DNA of 5,029 nt, taken from the NCBI RefSeq assembly GCF_001983105.1, contig NZ_MOMC01000059.1, positions 63,492-68,520 of the forward strand, in the 5' to 3' direction. Source of the stretch: Pseudofrankia asymbiotica (GTDB taxonomy: Bacteria > Actinomycetota > Actinomycetes > Frankiales > Frankiaceae). Position 1 is the stretch's first letter. Each line of letters starts with the position of its first letter. Below the pieces are notes generated by a model that was given only the letters and a program-made list of their open reading frames with translations, was not told the origin of the DNA and made no database searches. The position numbers and the translations under genes are program-made. Below are positions 1-5,029 of the stretch, in pieces.

Positions 1-132
1 CGCGTTCCCTACGCCACCGCGCGGCGGCTGGGCAAGACAGAGAAGGCCGTCAACGCGATGAGTGGCGTGGAGATGTGGAAACACCAGGACGCCTGGCGCT
101 ACAACATCTACACAGCCACCAAGAACGCGTAG
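1..132 (+). CDS. C-terminal fragment of an unrecognised protein
   Basis: Frame 1 is open from the window edge to a TAG stop at 130-132, giving 43 residues that end in TATKNA. The 5' part lies outside the window, so length and start are unknown. The visible part is basic and mixed in composition. An early stretch (ATARRLGKTEKAVNAM) has the look of a recognition-helix segment of a DNA-binding domain (a 'RLGKTEKAV' type pattern), and a W/Y-rich tail follows (MWKHQDAWRYNIY). This resemblance is by eye only and I do not assign a family. Codon third positions are mostly G/C, as expected for a real actinomycete gene. It converges on the leftward gene pair, with only 26 bp between the two stop codons. 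That it is coding rests on composition and the plausible residue mix, since the fragment is too short for firmer proof. Confidence 0.6.
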   Translation, partial: RVPYATARRLGKTEKAVNAMSGVEMWKHQDAWRYNIYTATKNA

Positions 133-133
133 G

Positions 134-151
134 CCTGCGCCAGGCCGCAGG
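134..151. terminator. GC hairpin between convergent genes, possible bidirectional terminator
   Basis: CCTGCG (134-139) and CGCAGG (146-151) form a perfect 6-bp stem around a 6-nt loop. An alternative fold pairs GGCCT (132-136) with AGGCC (142-146). The hairpin fills most of the 26-bp gap between the stop codons at 132 and 159, where a shared terminator would be expected. There is no T-run on either side, which is common for actinomycete terminators but leaves the call tentative. Confidence 0.4.
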
Positions 152-158
152 TAGCTGG

Positions 159-602
159 TCAGCTCGTATAGGCCCTTGTCTGGGGGTCAGCTGGGCAGGA
201 CCCGCTCGGTCCGGCGGCGTCGGTTGAGCGCGGTGTGGCGGCGAGTCCTGTGGAGGGGTGGGTGTGCGCGGAGCTCGCCGTGCGGATCTCGTGGACGACG
301 CTGGTAGACCACTCGTCGGACGGCGCCCCTGTGGTCGCGACGGTTGGCAGGTGTGACAGGTCGGGGATCAGGAGCAGCGCGTCCGGGTGGAGGGCGATCG
401 TGTCGACGGCGAGTGCCAGGCCGGGCCGGTCGCCGTCGCTGGTGGCGGTGTCGCGGTCGACGAACACCTCGACCAGGTCGAGTCCCGTCCGGTGGGCGTG
501 GGCGGTGAGCTGGCCGTCCAGACCGTTGATCCGGTCCTCGTCGGCGTGTGGGACACAGATGTAGCCGACCGCTGAGCGCGGCGCGGGCGTCGCGGCGTTC
601 AT
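159..602 (-). CDS. Serine recombinase-like (resolvase fold) protein lacking catalytic residues
   Basis: The 147-residue product resembles only the N-terminal resolvase domain of serine recombinases. A first beta strand (AVGYICVPHADEDR, about 11-24) is followed by an LVEVFVDRDTATSDGDRPGLA segment (43-63) matching the usual 'e.f.D...sg....RPgl' region. A hydrophobic strand with LLLIPDLSHL (76-85) sits where active enzymes have 'lvv.rLdRLgR'. The nucleophile motif normally reads Y-x-R-V-S; here it is Y14-I-C16-V-P18, so both the Arg and the catalytic Ser are gone. The later Arg pair is also replaced (SHLPT). No DNA-binding tail is visible, and the last 55 residues are Ser/Thr/Pro/Ala-rich and probably disordered. 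Strand exchange is therefore unlikely; a binding, structural or regulatory role is possible. The start is the ATG at 602, which overlaps the stop of the upstream gene as ATGA. No strong ribosome site precedes it, so translation probably depends on coupling. The same frame stays open to 1253, but that extension is an Arg-rich shadow. Confidence 0.8.
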   Translation of the reverse strand: MNAATPAPRSAVGYICVPHADEDRINGLDGQLTAHAHRTGLDLVEVFVDRDTATSDGDRPGLALAVDTIALHPDALLLIPDLSHLPTVATTGAPSDEWSTSVVHEIRTASSAHTHPSTGLAATPRSTDAAGPSGSCPADPQTRAYTS

Positions 603-1093
603 GCGGGCACCGCCGTCGGCCAGAGCGCGACTGGCGCCAGGCTGGCGCCAGTCGCGGCGATCTGTTCCTGGTGGGTGATCTCCCAGACGACGCGCAGTTG
701 CGCGCTTTTCCAGGTCAGGACGTTGACCGGGTGGGGAACGACGACGGCGCCGGATTCCCAGGCGCAGCGGGGCCGGGTCGGGCAGGTCACCAGCGGGACC
801 AAGTCGATGCCGGCGGTCGCGCGCTGGTCGGCGAGCAGTCGGCCGACGGCGAGGGCGAGCATTACCTGCCCTGGGGAGGCCAGCGCCGGGCAGGCGACCG
901 CGACCCGCGTGCCGGCCGATCGGGCGGCCCGCCAGGCGGCGGTGTCGACGGGCTGGTTGCCGGCCGGGATCCAGTCCGGCCACGGCCGGGCGTCGAGCAG
1001 GACGCCGGGCCGGGTGGGCAGCCGCAGCGGTTCCAGGTCGACGGGCACCGGGCCGTAGCCGGCGCCGTCGAGATCGATCATCAGGGGTGTCAT
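599..1093 (-). CDS. Unrecognised 164-residue protein, first gene of a leftward two-gene operon
   Basis: I do not recognise this family. The product has an acidic start (MTPLMIDLDGAGYG), a Pro/Trp-rich stretch (LLDARPWPDWIPAGNQPVD, about 32-50), an Ala/Leu-rich probable helix (SPGQVMLALAVGRLLADQ, 73-90) and a beta-looking C-terminal half. Cysteines at 104 and 110 (TCPTRPRC) could form a half metal site or disulfide, but with only two ligands this is speculative. No signal peptide or membrane segment is apparent. The ATG at 1093 was chosen because GGGAGG (complement of 1098-1103) lies 4 nt upstream. An in-frame ATG at 1207 would add 38 Arg/Gly-rich residues and has no such support; an ATG at 1081 is too far from the site. 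Its stop overlaps the start of the resolvase-like gene by ATGA, suggesting co-translation and a shared function. A perfect inverted repeat lies in its last 20 codons. Confidence 0.75.
   Translation of the reverse strand: MTPLMIDLDGAGYGPVPVDLEPLRLPTRPGVLLDARPWPDWIPAGNQPVDTAAWRAARSAGTRVAVACPALASPGQVMLALAVGRLLADQRATAGIDLVPLVTCPTRPRCAWESGAVVVPHPVNVLTWKSAQLRVVWEITHQEQIAATGASLAPVALWPTAVPA
626..656. repeat. Perfect 14-bp inverted repeat with 3-nt spacer
   Basis: Arms 626-639 and 643-656 are exact reverse complements separated by GGC. The core is two copies of the palindrome CTGGCGCCAG (631-640 and 642-651), 11 bp apart. It lies inside the 3' end of the 164-residue gene, and its near edge is 24 bp before the start codon of the overlapping resolvase-like gene. 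In the leftward mRNA it would form a very stable hairpin just ahead of the coupled start. It could tune translation or mRNA decay, or the DNA form could be an operator. Part of the symmetry follows from coding LAPVALWP with GC-rich codons, but an exact 14-bp match is beyond codon bias alone. Confidence 0.7.
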
Positions 1094-1097
1094 CGGG

Positions 1098-1103
1098 CCT
1101 CCC
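1098..1103 (-). promoter_or_regulatory. Ribosome binding site GGGAGG that sets the 1093 start
   Basis: Read on the minus strand the bases are GGGAGG followed by CCCG and ATG. The match to the anti-Shine-Dalgarno sequence is strong, though the 4-nt spacing is on the short side. It favours the ATG at 1093 over the longer open frame that begins at 1207. Confidence 0.65.
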
Positions 1104-1304
1104 GTCGGGCAGATGCACCCGGCCGGTAGTGCACCGCCGGTCCTGCCGCAGCGCGCCACCAGTCGTGACGACCCGCGCCGGTTGGGGCGGGCCGGAGCCA
1201 CGATCACCGGAGCCCGCCCGCCGTCGCCACCGACACCTCGTCAACGGGCGCACCCGGCGACCACGGCCGGCCAGCGGCTGGGATCGCGTTGTCGGTCATC
1301 CCGT

Positions 1305-1392
1305 CGTCTTCCGGCCGTCGGACCGCCGTCTGGGGACGGCTGGGCCGCCGTGTTCCCGCCGTCTGGCGGACGTCTTACCGACGTCTTGGGAC
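1305..1392. repeat. Eight tandem 11-bp units (iteron-like), consensus near CGTCTKSCSGM
   Basis: Units start at 1305, 1316, 1327, 1338, 1349, 1360, 1371 and 1382, exactly 11 bp apart. Six begin CGTC and a seventh CGTG; examples are CGTCTTCCGGC at 1305, CGTCTGGCGGA at 1360 and CGTCTTACCGA at 1371. The unit at 1338 is degenerate, and a weaker copy may precede the array at 1294. Several units also read as CGTC-N4/5-GACG inverted repeats, for example 1327-1338, 1360-1372, 1371-1383 and 1382-1393. A period close to one helical turn puts all copies on the same face of DNA, as expected for cooperative binding of a protein. The array ends 86 bp before the regulator start, a position suited to a promoter-proximal operator or activator site. 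A neutral minisatellite cannot be excluded. Confidence 0.7.
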
Positions 1393-1465
1393 GGCCCGTG
1401 GTGGCGTCGTGACGGATCGGCCGAATGTCCGGATCATGGGCCCTGACCTGCTACGTCACTTTCCC

Positions 1466-1473
1466 AAGGGAGG
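1466..1473 (+). promoter_or_regulatory. Strong ribosome binding site AAGGGAGG for the 1479 start
   Basis: The sequence AAGGGAGG ends 5 nt before the ATG at 1479, an excellent match and spacing. It fixes the regulator start at 1479 rather than the in-frame ATG at 1425, whose extra 18 residues would have to be coded across this site. Confidence 0.85.
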
Positions 1474-1478
1474 CGGCC

Positions 1479-2882
1479 ATGCCCCCGGACGACCCGCCCC
1501 GCACCCTGCTCGCCCAGCGCCTGCGCGAACGCGGCCTGACCGTCAAACACTTCGTCACGGAGTTCAACAAGGCCGCCCGCCGCGCCGGTCCGGAAAACCG
1601 CGACCACGCCATCTCCTACCGCCAGGCCACCCGCTGGGTCAGCGGCAACATCCCGTCCCTGCCCTACCCGGTGTCCTGCCGAGTCCTGGAGACGATGTTC
1701 GGCGACGACGCGGCCGCGCTCCTCGGCCCACCCGATGGCCCGCCGCGCGCCGGGACTGTTCCCGGCAATGGGACGACGGCGAGCTGTCTGGCGGGTGACG
1801 ATGGAGAGGCCCCGCCTGCCGAGGACGAGGAGGCGAGTCCCACGCGCCGCCGAGACCTGCTCAACATCGGAGTTGTCGCAGCCACCGCTGGTGCGGCCGT
1901 CACCGCCGGTGCCGTGGCCGATCCCGCCACCCGGGCGGCCAGGATCTCCCGCGCCATCGCCACGTCGACACCCGACCCGTTGACGCTCGCCCAGCTCCAG
2001 CACGGCATCCACCGGCTGAGCACGCTGTACGCCATCACCCCGCACGCCGAGCTCGTCGCACCGGTCGAACACGTCTGGGACGAGGCCGAGGCTCTCTTGG
2101 AGACGCGGGTGTCCGGTACCGTGCGCCGGGACGTCGAACTCATCGCGGGACAGTGGGCGTTCTACCGGGGCCGGCTCGCGTTCAGCATGAACGACGACGC
2201 GACCGCGCTGACGTTCCTCGTCCTGGCGGGCCAGCACGCGGCCGCGGCCGGCGACCCGCTGCTCGCCGGCAGTGTCGCCGCCATGCGTGCCGCGGTCGCG
2301 TTCTTCGCCGGCGAGTTCACCACCGCCGCCACCATCGTCCAGCGAGCCCAGCCAAGCGCCCACCCCTATGTCGCTCCTACGCTGGCCAGCTCCCTGGCCC
2401 GCGCCCTCGCCCAGACCGGCGACACTGACGGCGCGATCACCGCCCTGCGAACTATGCACGACACCGTCTGGACCGGACCGCCCCAGCCCGGCACCGAACC
2501 CGGCGACGAGGAAGCCTACGAGGCCTTCAGCGCCGTGACACTCGGCTACCTCGGCAAAGGCGAAGCCGCTGAAGGCCACGCCCGAGCGTCGCTGGCCCTA
2601 CTCCACGGCACCGGCCGGCATGTTCAGATCGCCGGAACCCAGCTCGCGCTTGCCCGTGCGTTTCTCCGCCGAAGCAAACCCGAACCTGAGCAGGCAGCCT
2701 GTGCGATCCAGGACGCGCTGACCGCCGCCGCGGGCAAAGACCACGGCGCCACCGTCAATCGCGCCGCCGCGATATGGCGCCGCCTCCACGCCAACCCTGA
2801 TTGGGCCCGCCTCCCGACTGTCCGCGACCTCGTCGACCAGCTCTCCGCTGTCCGCACACTCCCTTCAGGCGCCACTGTCTGA
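1479..2882 (+). CDS. Helix-turn-helix regulator with TPR-like C-terminal domain
   Basis: The 467-residue protein has the architecture of a large actinomycete family of XRE-type regulators. Residues 9-72 form a helix-turn-helix-like region (TLLAQRLRERGLTVKHFVTEFN, then ISYRQATRWVSGNIP, where 'atrWvsG' corresponds to the usual 'vsrWlrG'). An acidic Pro/Gly linker follows (about 85-120). At 123-145 a Tat-like RRRDLLNIGVVAAT segment leads into an Ala-rich hydrophobic run; it is internal, so it is not taken as an export signal. From about 167 to 450 the sequence is Ala-rich amphipathic helices in TPR-like pairs (for example AGQWAFYRGRLAFSMNDDATAL and SSLARALAQTGDTDGAITAL), a peptide- or protein-binding scaffold. 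Known relatives are cytoplasmic regulators, often located beside small genes they control; the ligand here is unknown. It is divergent from the leftward operon and sits just after the 11-bp repeat array, so autoregulation or control of the operon is plausible. The gene is intact. Confidence 0.93.
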   Translation: MPPDDPPRTLLAQRLRERGLTVKHFVTEFNKAARRAGPENRDHAISYRQATRWVSGNIPSLPYPVSCRVLETMFGDDAAALLGPPDGPPRAGTVPGNGTTASCLAGDDGEAPPAEDEEASPTRRRDLLNIGVVAATAGAAVTAGAVADPATRAARISRAIATSTPDPLTLAQLQHGIHRLSTLYAITPHAELVAPVEHVWDEAEALLETRVSGTVRRDVELIAGQWAFYRGRLAFSMNDDATALTFLVLAGQHAAAAGDPLLAGSVAAMRAAVAFFAGEFTTAATIVQRAQPSAHPYVAPTLASSLARALAQTGDTDGAITALRTMHDTVWTGPPQPGTEPGDEEAYEAFSAVTLGYLGKGEAAEGHARASLALLHGTGRHVQIAGTQLALARAFLRRSKPEPEQAACAIQDALTAAAGKDHGATVNRAAAIWRRLHANPDWARLPTVRDLVDQLSAVRTLPSGATV

Positions 2883-2972
2883 CCGGCCGTCGGCCAGGAT
2901 GGGACGCGACAGGCAGCCCATGGCATCGTCCAAATGAGGCCACCGACACGACGAGGGCGTCGCCGTGTGCGG
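2883..2972. other. Convergent intergenic gap between regulator and GmrSD-fusion genes
   Basis: These 90 bp separate two facing stop codons. They hold a short GGCC-GTC-GGCC hairpin right after the regulator stop (2885-2895) and a second hairpin nearer the other gene. No gene was found in it. Confidence 0.7.
2946..2968. terminator. Bulged hairpin, possible bidirectional terminator
   Basis: CGACG (2949-2953) pairs with CGTCG (2958-2962) around an AGGG loop. ACA (2946-2948) can add to the stem by pairing TGT (2966-2968) across a CCG bulge. It sits 4 nt past the minus-strand stop codon at 2973. There is no T-run, so the call is tentative. Confidence 0.35.
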
Positions 2973-5021
2973 TCAGCTGTCGATGGGCTCGAAGGTTCCG
3001 GCGAGGGCGGCCAGCTCGTCGACGGTGAGGCGCTGGGATGCGGCGGCACGGCCGTGGGCGTCGAGGAGGACGCCTTCGGCGCGCAGGACGTCGAGGGGGT
3101 CGTCAGTCTTGCCGGGATCCGGCCAGCGGAAGCTCGGAGAAACCGTTCCCTCTGCCTGTAGGACGCGGTGGGCGTTCGGAGCCGAGTAGCTGGCGAGCCT
3201 GTTGCCAACGGGGACGGGATGGCTGCCGATGAGTGCGGCGACGTCGCCGTAGGTGGTCCACCGGCCGGCGGGTATGGCAGCGAGCGCCTGGTTCATGACC
3301 TCCCAGAGCGCGTTCACCGGTTCGGTCGCACCGGCGATTGGGCCAGGCCACAGCTCGCAGGCCCGCAGGGCCAGCGTGGTAGCCCGTTCCTGAATCCGGC
3401 TGCGCCCCCAGCTGGACTGTGCGGCGATCTCTTTGTTCATCGCCACGCCACTGTCCGCGAGCATGTCTCGCTTGTCCTCGAACGGCTTGTTCGACAGCGA
3501 CGCGTTGTAGCCGGAGAGGGTGAGGTTCCCCAGAGTGTGAACGACCGCCTCGTAGACCTCGTCGACGGTCTCGTCAGGCTCCAGCTCAGCGGCGAGGGCT
3601 CTAAGCCATTCAGGTGTCGGGCTCTGCGGTAGGACATGTTCGATGGTGAGGTCATCCAGATTGACTGGCTCTTTGCTGCCGTAGGACTCCTCCAGCCAGC
3701 TCAGTACGAGCTTGCGCTGGTTCGGCCGGCCGGTGAGGTAGAAGGGCAATGACTGAATGCCATGGCTCAGGTCCCGGTCGCCCGCGTAGTACTTGCGGCC
3801 AGTCGACAGGTACTGGCGGACCGCCACGTCGACCTCGACGTCCTTCGGCATCTCGGTCACCGTGCCGAGCAGGATCCGGTTCAGGTTGGCGGTCGCTCGG
3901 CCGATGAGCAGCCGGCGGACAAGAAACGCCTCGATGTAGTGCAACGCTGCCGCGACCTGGGCGGACGTGGCTGTTCCGTGGGCACGGCGGTCGAGCAGGT
4001 GCAATACGAGCGGTCGGGCGGTGTTCGCGCCCCACTGGTTCAGCCGTGTGAGTCGGCGGGACACCGCCGGGTCTGGTTCGAGCGTCGGGTCAAGGATGGT
4101 CTTGAACAACTTCGCGAGCCGAGCGACCCGGTCGATGTCGGCTTCGATGCCGGCCTCGTCGTGGATGCGCTCCAGTCGCTTCTGATGGTCGGCGTAGATC
4201 TCGGTCTGCTTCGCCCGCGGGTTGTCCCGCGCCAGGTCCAGCCAGAACAGCTGCTCCAGTTCGGCGGTGTCGAGCATCTGCTGCATCGGCAGCCACAACG
4301 ACTGGTAGACCGCCTCGGCGCGGGTCGGTAGCCGCATGAACAGATAGTTCCGCAGCAGGTCGCCCTGGCTGAGGCGCATACCAGTGTTGTTCAGCGACTC
4401 GAAGATCCGATAGACGTTGTCGCCTGCCTGCGCGGTGACGGACACCAGCGACAGACCGCCGATCACGGCGTCCTCGATCTGAGCGGCGGAGCCGTCGGCC
4501 TCCTCGCTGGCTGGCGACTGGAGCCGGGAGCGGAAGTAGCGGTATGCCGCGCCAATCCTGTCCTCACCGCCCGCGTTCGGGGTCGCGTCGACGCAGGCCA
4601 GGTAGGCGGCCCTGTCTGCCTGTGTGGGCAGAAGCTTCAGCCGCTGGGCCTCTGGCTCCCACTGGTTGACCAGGTATTTGTAGTTGATCCGATCCCGGTG
4701 GATCGGCTCCTCGGCCGCGGCCCGGTGGTCCCGCAGCGCACACAGCAGCAGCGACAGGGTTGTCAGACGTTGCTGACCATCGACCACTAGGTACTGCTGC
4801 ACGCCGACTGGGCCGATGTCCTGGGGCGCGAGAACCACCGAACCGATGAAGTGCGTCGCCTTCGGATCCTCGGCACGGTCAGCGGCCAGCTTCACCACGT
4901 CGTTCCACAGCCGGCCCAGCTGTTCGTCCTGCCAGGAATACGTGCGCTGGTACAGCGGTACCTGGTACTGCCGGGTCCCTTCGAGCAGGACCTTCAGACT
5001 CGTCTCCACTGCGTGGACCAC
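2973..5021 (-). CDS. GmrSD-family nuclease (DUF262 + DUF1524/HNH) fused to an MGMT/ATL-like domain
   Basis: The protein has at least 682 residues and three parts. Residues 1 to about 230 are DUF262 (GmrS-like), with VPLYQRTYSW (21-30), HFIGSVV (57-63), the signature DGQQR at 81-85 and FESLNNTGMRLSQGDLLRNY (207-226). In this family this domain binds and hydrolyses nucleotide. A helical middle leads to DUF1524 (GmrD-like) at about 451-520, with TIEHVLPQ (His462), HTLGNLTLSGYN (495-506) and SNKPFEDK (510-517), the His/Asn/Lys pattern of an HNH-type nuclease. All expected motifs are present. Residues about 568-665 resemble the DNA-binding domain of O6-methylguanine-DNA methyltransferases: AIPAGRWTTYGDVAALIGS, then NAHRVLQAEGTVSP and VLRAEGVLLDAHG. 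The acceptor Cys is Ala617. Relatives without the fusion (GmrSD, SspE, BrxU) restrict modified phage DNA, so a type IV-like defence role in the cytoplasm is likely. GTG at 5021 is the first visible start, but the frame is open to the edge and translation may begin outside or at GTG 5009. Confidence 0.95.
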   Translation of the reverse strand: MVHAVETSLKVLLEGTRQYQVPLYQRTYSWQDEQLGRLWNDVVKLAADRAEDPKATHFIGSVVLAPQDIGPVGVQQYLVVDGQQRLTTLSLLLCALRDHRAAAEEPIHRDRINYKYLVNQWEPEAQRLKLLPTQADRAAYLACVDATPNAGGEDRIGAAYRYFRSRLQSPASEEADGSAAQIEDAVIGGLSLVSVTAQAGDNVYRIFESLNNTGMRLSQGDLLRNYLFMRLPTRAEAVYQSLWLPMQQMLDTAELEQLFWLDLARDNPRAKQTEIYADHQKRLERIHDEAGIEADIDRVARLAKLFKTILDPTLEPDPAVSRRLTRLNQWGANTARPLVLHLLDRRAHGTATSAQVAAALHYIEAFLVRRLLIGRATANLNRILLGTVTEMPKDVEVDVAVRQYLSTGRKYYAGDRDLSHGIQSLPFYLTGRPNQRKLVLSWLEESYGSKEPVNLDDLTIEHVLPQSPTPEWLRALAAELEPDETVDEVYEAVVHTLGNLTLSGYNASLSNKPFEDKRDMLADSGVAMNKEIAAQSSWGRSRIQERATTLALRACELWPGPIAGATEPVNALWEVMNQALAAIPAGRWTTYGDVAALIGSHPVPVGNRLASYSAPNAHRVLQAEGTVSPSFRWPDPGKTDDPLDVLRAEGVLLDAHGRAAASQRLTVDELAALAGTFEPIDS

Positions 5022-5029
5022 GATGGGAC

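Larger units (their letters stand above)
1094..1478. promoter_or_regulatory. Divergent intergenic control region
   Basis: These 385 bp separate the leftward operon from the rightward regulator gene and must hold the promoters of at least one of them. I could not identify convincing -10/-35 hexamers for either direction. The right half holds an 11-bp repeat array. A 9-bp word, GTCGTGACG, occurs at 1162-1170, inside the palindrome GTCGTGACGAC, and again at 1406-1414. It is 68 bp before the 1093 start and 64 bp before the 1479 start. Open frames crossing the region on the plus strand are Arg/Pro/Ser-rich and look non-coding. Confidence 0.6.

Noticed and set aside
235..564. Plus-strand open frame opposite the resolvase-like gene
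   Set aside because: It is Ser/Arg-rich with no recognisable pattern, and the opposite strand encodes a domain-like sequence.
159..602. An active site-specific recombinase marking a mobile element boundary
   Set aside because: Catalytic Ser and Arg residues are absent and there is no DNA-binding tail. No terminal repeats, target duplications or att-like duplicated sites were seen in the window.
603..1253. A 217-residue N-terminal extension of the resolvase-like frame
   Set aside because: It is extremely rich in Arg, Pro and Gly, overlaps the better supported 164-residue gene in another frame, and ends where a sensible protein begins at the ATGA overlap.
1305..1392. A CRISPR-like array
   Set aside because: Units are 11 bp and contiguous with no unique spacers, so this is a tandem or iteron-type repeat.
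1087..1446. Plus-strand open frames across the divergent intergenic region
   Set aside because: They are Arg/Pro/Ser-rich, have no ribosome site and cross the repeat array; long frames arise readily in DNA this GC-rich.
1434..2579. Minus-strand 381-residue frame opposite the regulator
   Set aside because: Gly/Arg-rich composition of an antisense shadow, with no motif. The plus strand has clear HTH and TPR-like content and a strong ribosome site.
3762..4331. Plus-strand 189-residue frame opposite the nuclease gene
   Set aside because: It is the complement of well-supported GmrSD-family coding sequence and shows no domain of its own.

Overview
The window is GC-rich DNA with strong third-position G/C bias and purine-rich GGGAGG-type ribosome binding sites. 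Together with its protein families this points to a filamentous or otherwise high-GC actinomycete (Streptomyces, Frankia or Micromonospora-like). The genus cannot be fixed from the sequence. No rRNA, tRNA, insertion sequence or CRISPR array was found. The mix of an orphan regulator, a resolvase-like remnant protein, an unrecognised protein and a modification-dependent restriction enzyme looks like an accessory or defence region rather than core metabolism.

Layout, left to right. (1) The last 43 codons of an unrecognised plus-strand gene end at 132. (2) A GC hairpin at 134-151 separates it from a convergent minus-strand gene pair. (3) The pair, transcribed leftward from 1093, is an unrecognised 164-residue protein (599-1093) overlapping by ATGA a 147-residue serine-recombinase-like protein (159-602) that lacks the catalytic Ser and Arg residues. 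A perfect 14-bp inverted repeat lies just before the overlap. (4) A 385-bp divergent intergenic region (1094-1478) carries eight consecutive 11-bp repeat units (1305-1392) and a 9-bp motif placed almost symmetrically before both start codons. (5) A plus-strand 467-residue regulator (1479-2882) has an N-terminal helix-turn-helix and a C-terminal TPR-like helical domain. (6) A 90-bp convergent gap (2883-2972) contains a weak hairpin. (7) A minus-strand gene (2973-5021, start near or beyond the window edge) encodes a GmrSD-family protein (DUF262 plus DUF1524/HNH) fused to a C-terminal MGMT/alkyltransferase-like domain.

How the parts may work together. The regulator and the two-gene leftward operon are divergent and share the repeat-bearing control region, so the regulator may control the operon and itself through the 11-bp repeats; this is inference. 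The GmrSD fusion is convergent with the regulator and belongs to a transcription unit entering from the right edge. It is most simply read as a nucleotide-dependent endonuclease that attacks modified foreign DNA, with the alkyltransferase-like domain as a possible sensor of modified guanine. The best candidates for new biology are this fusion, the helically phased repeat array, and the pairing of an inactive resolvase fold with an orphan protein.
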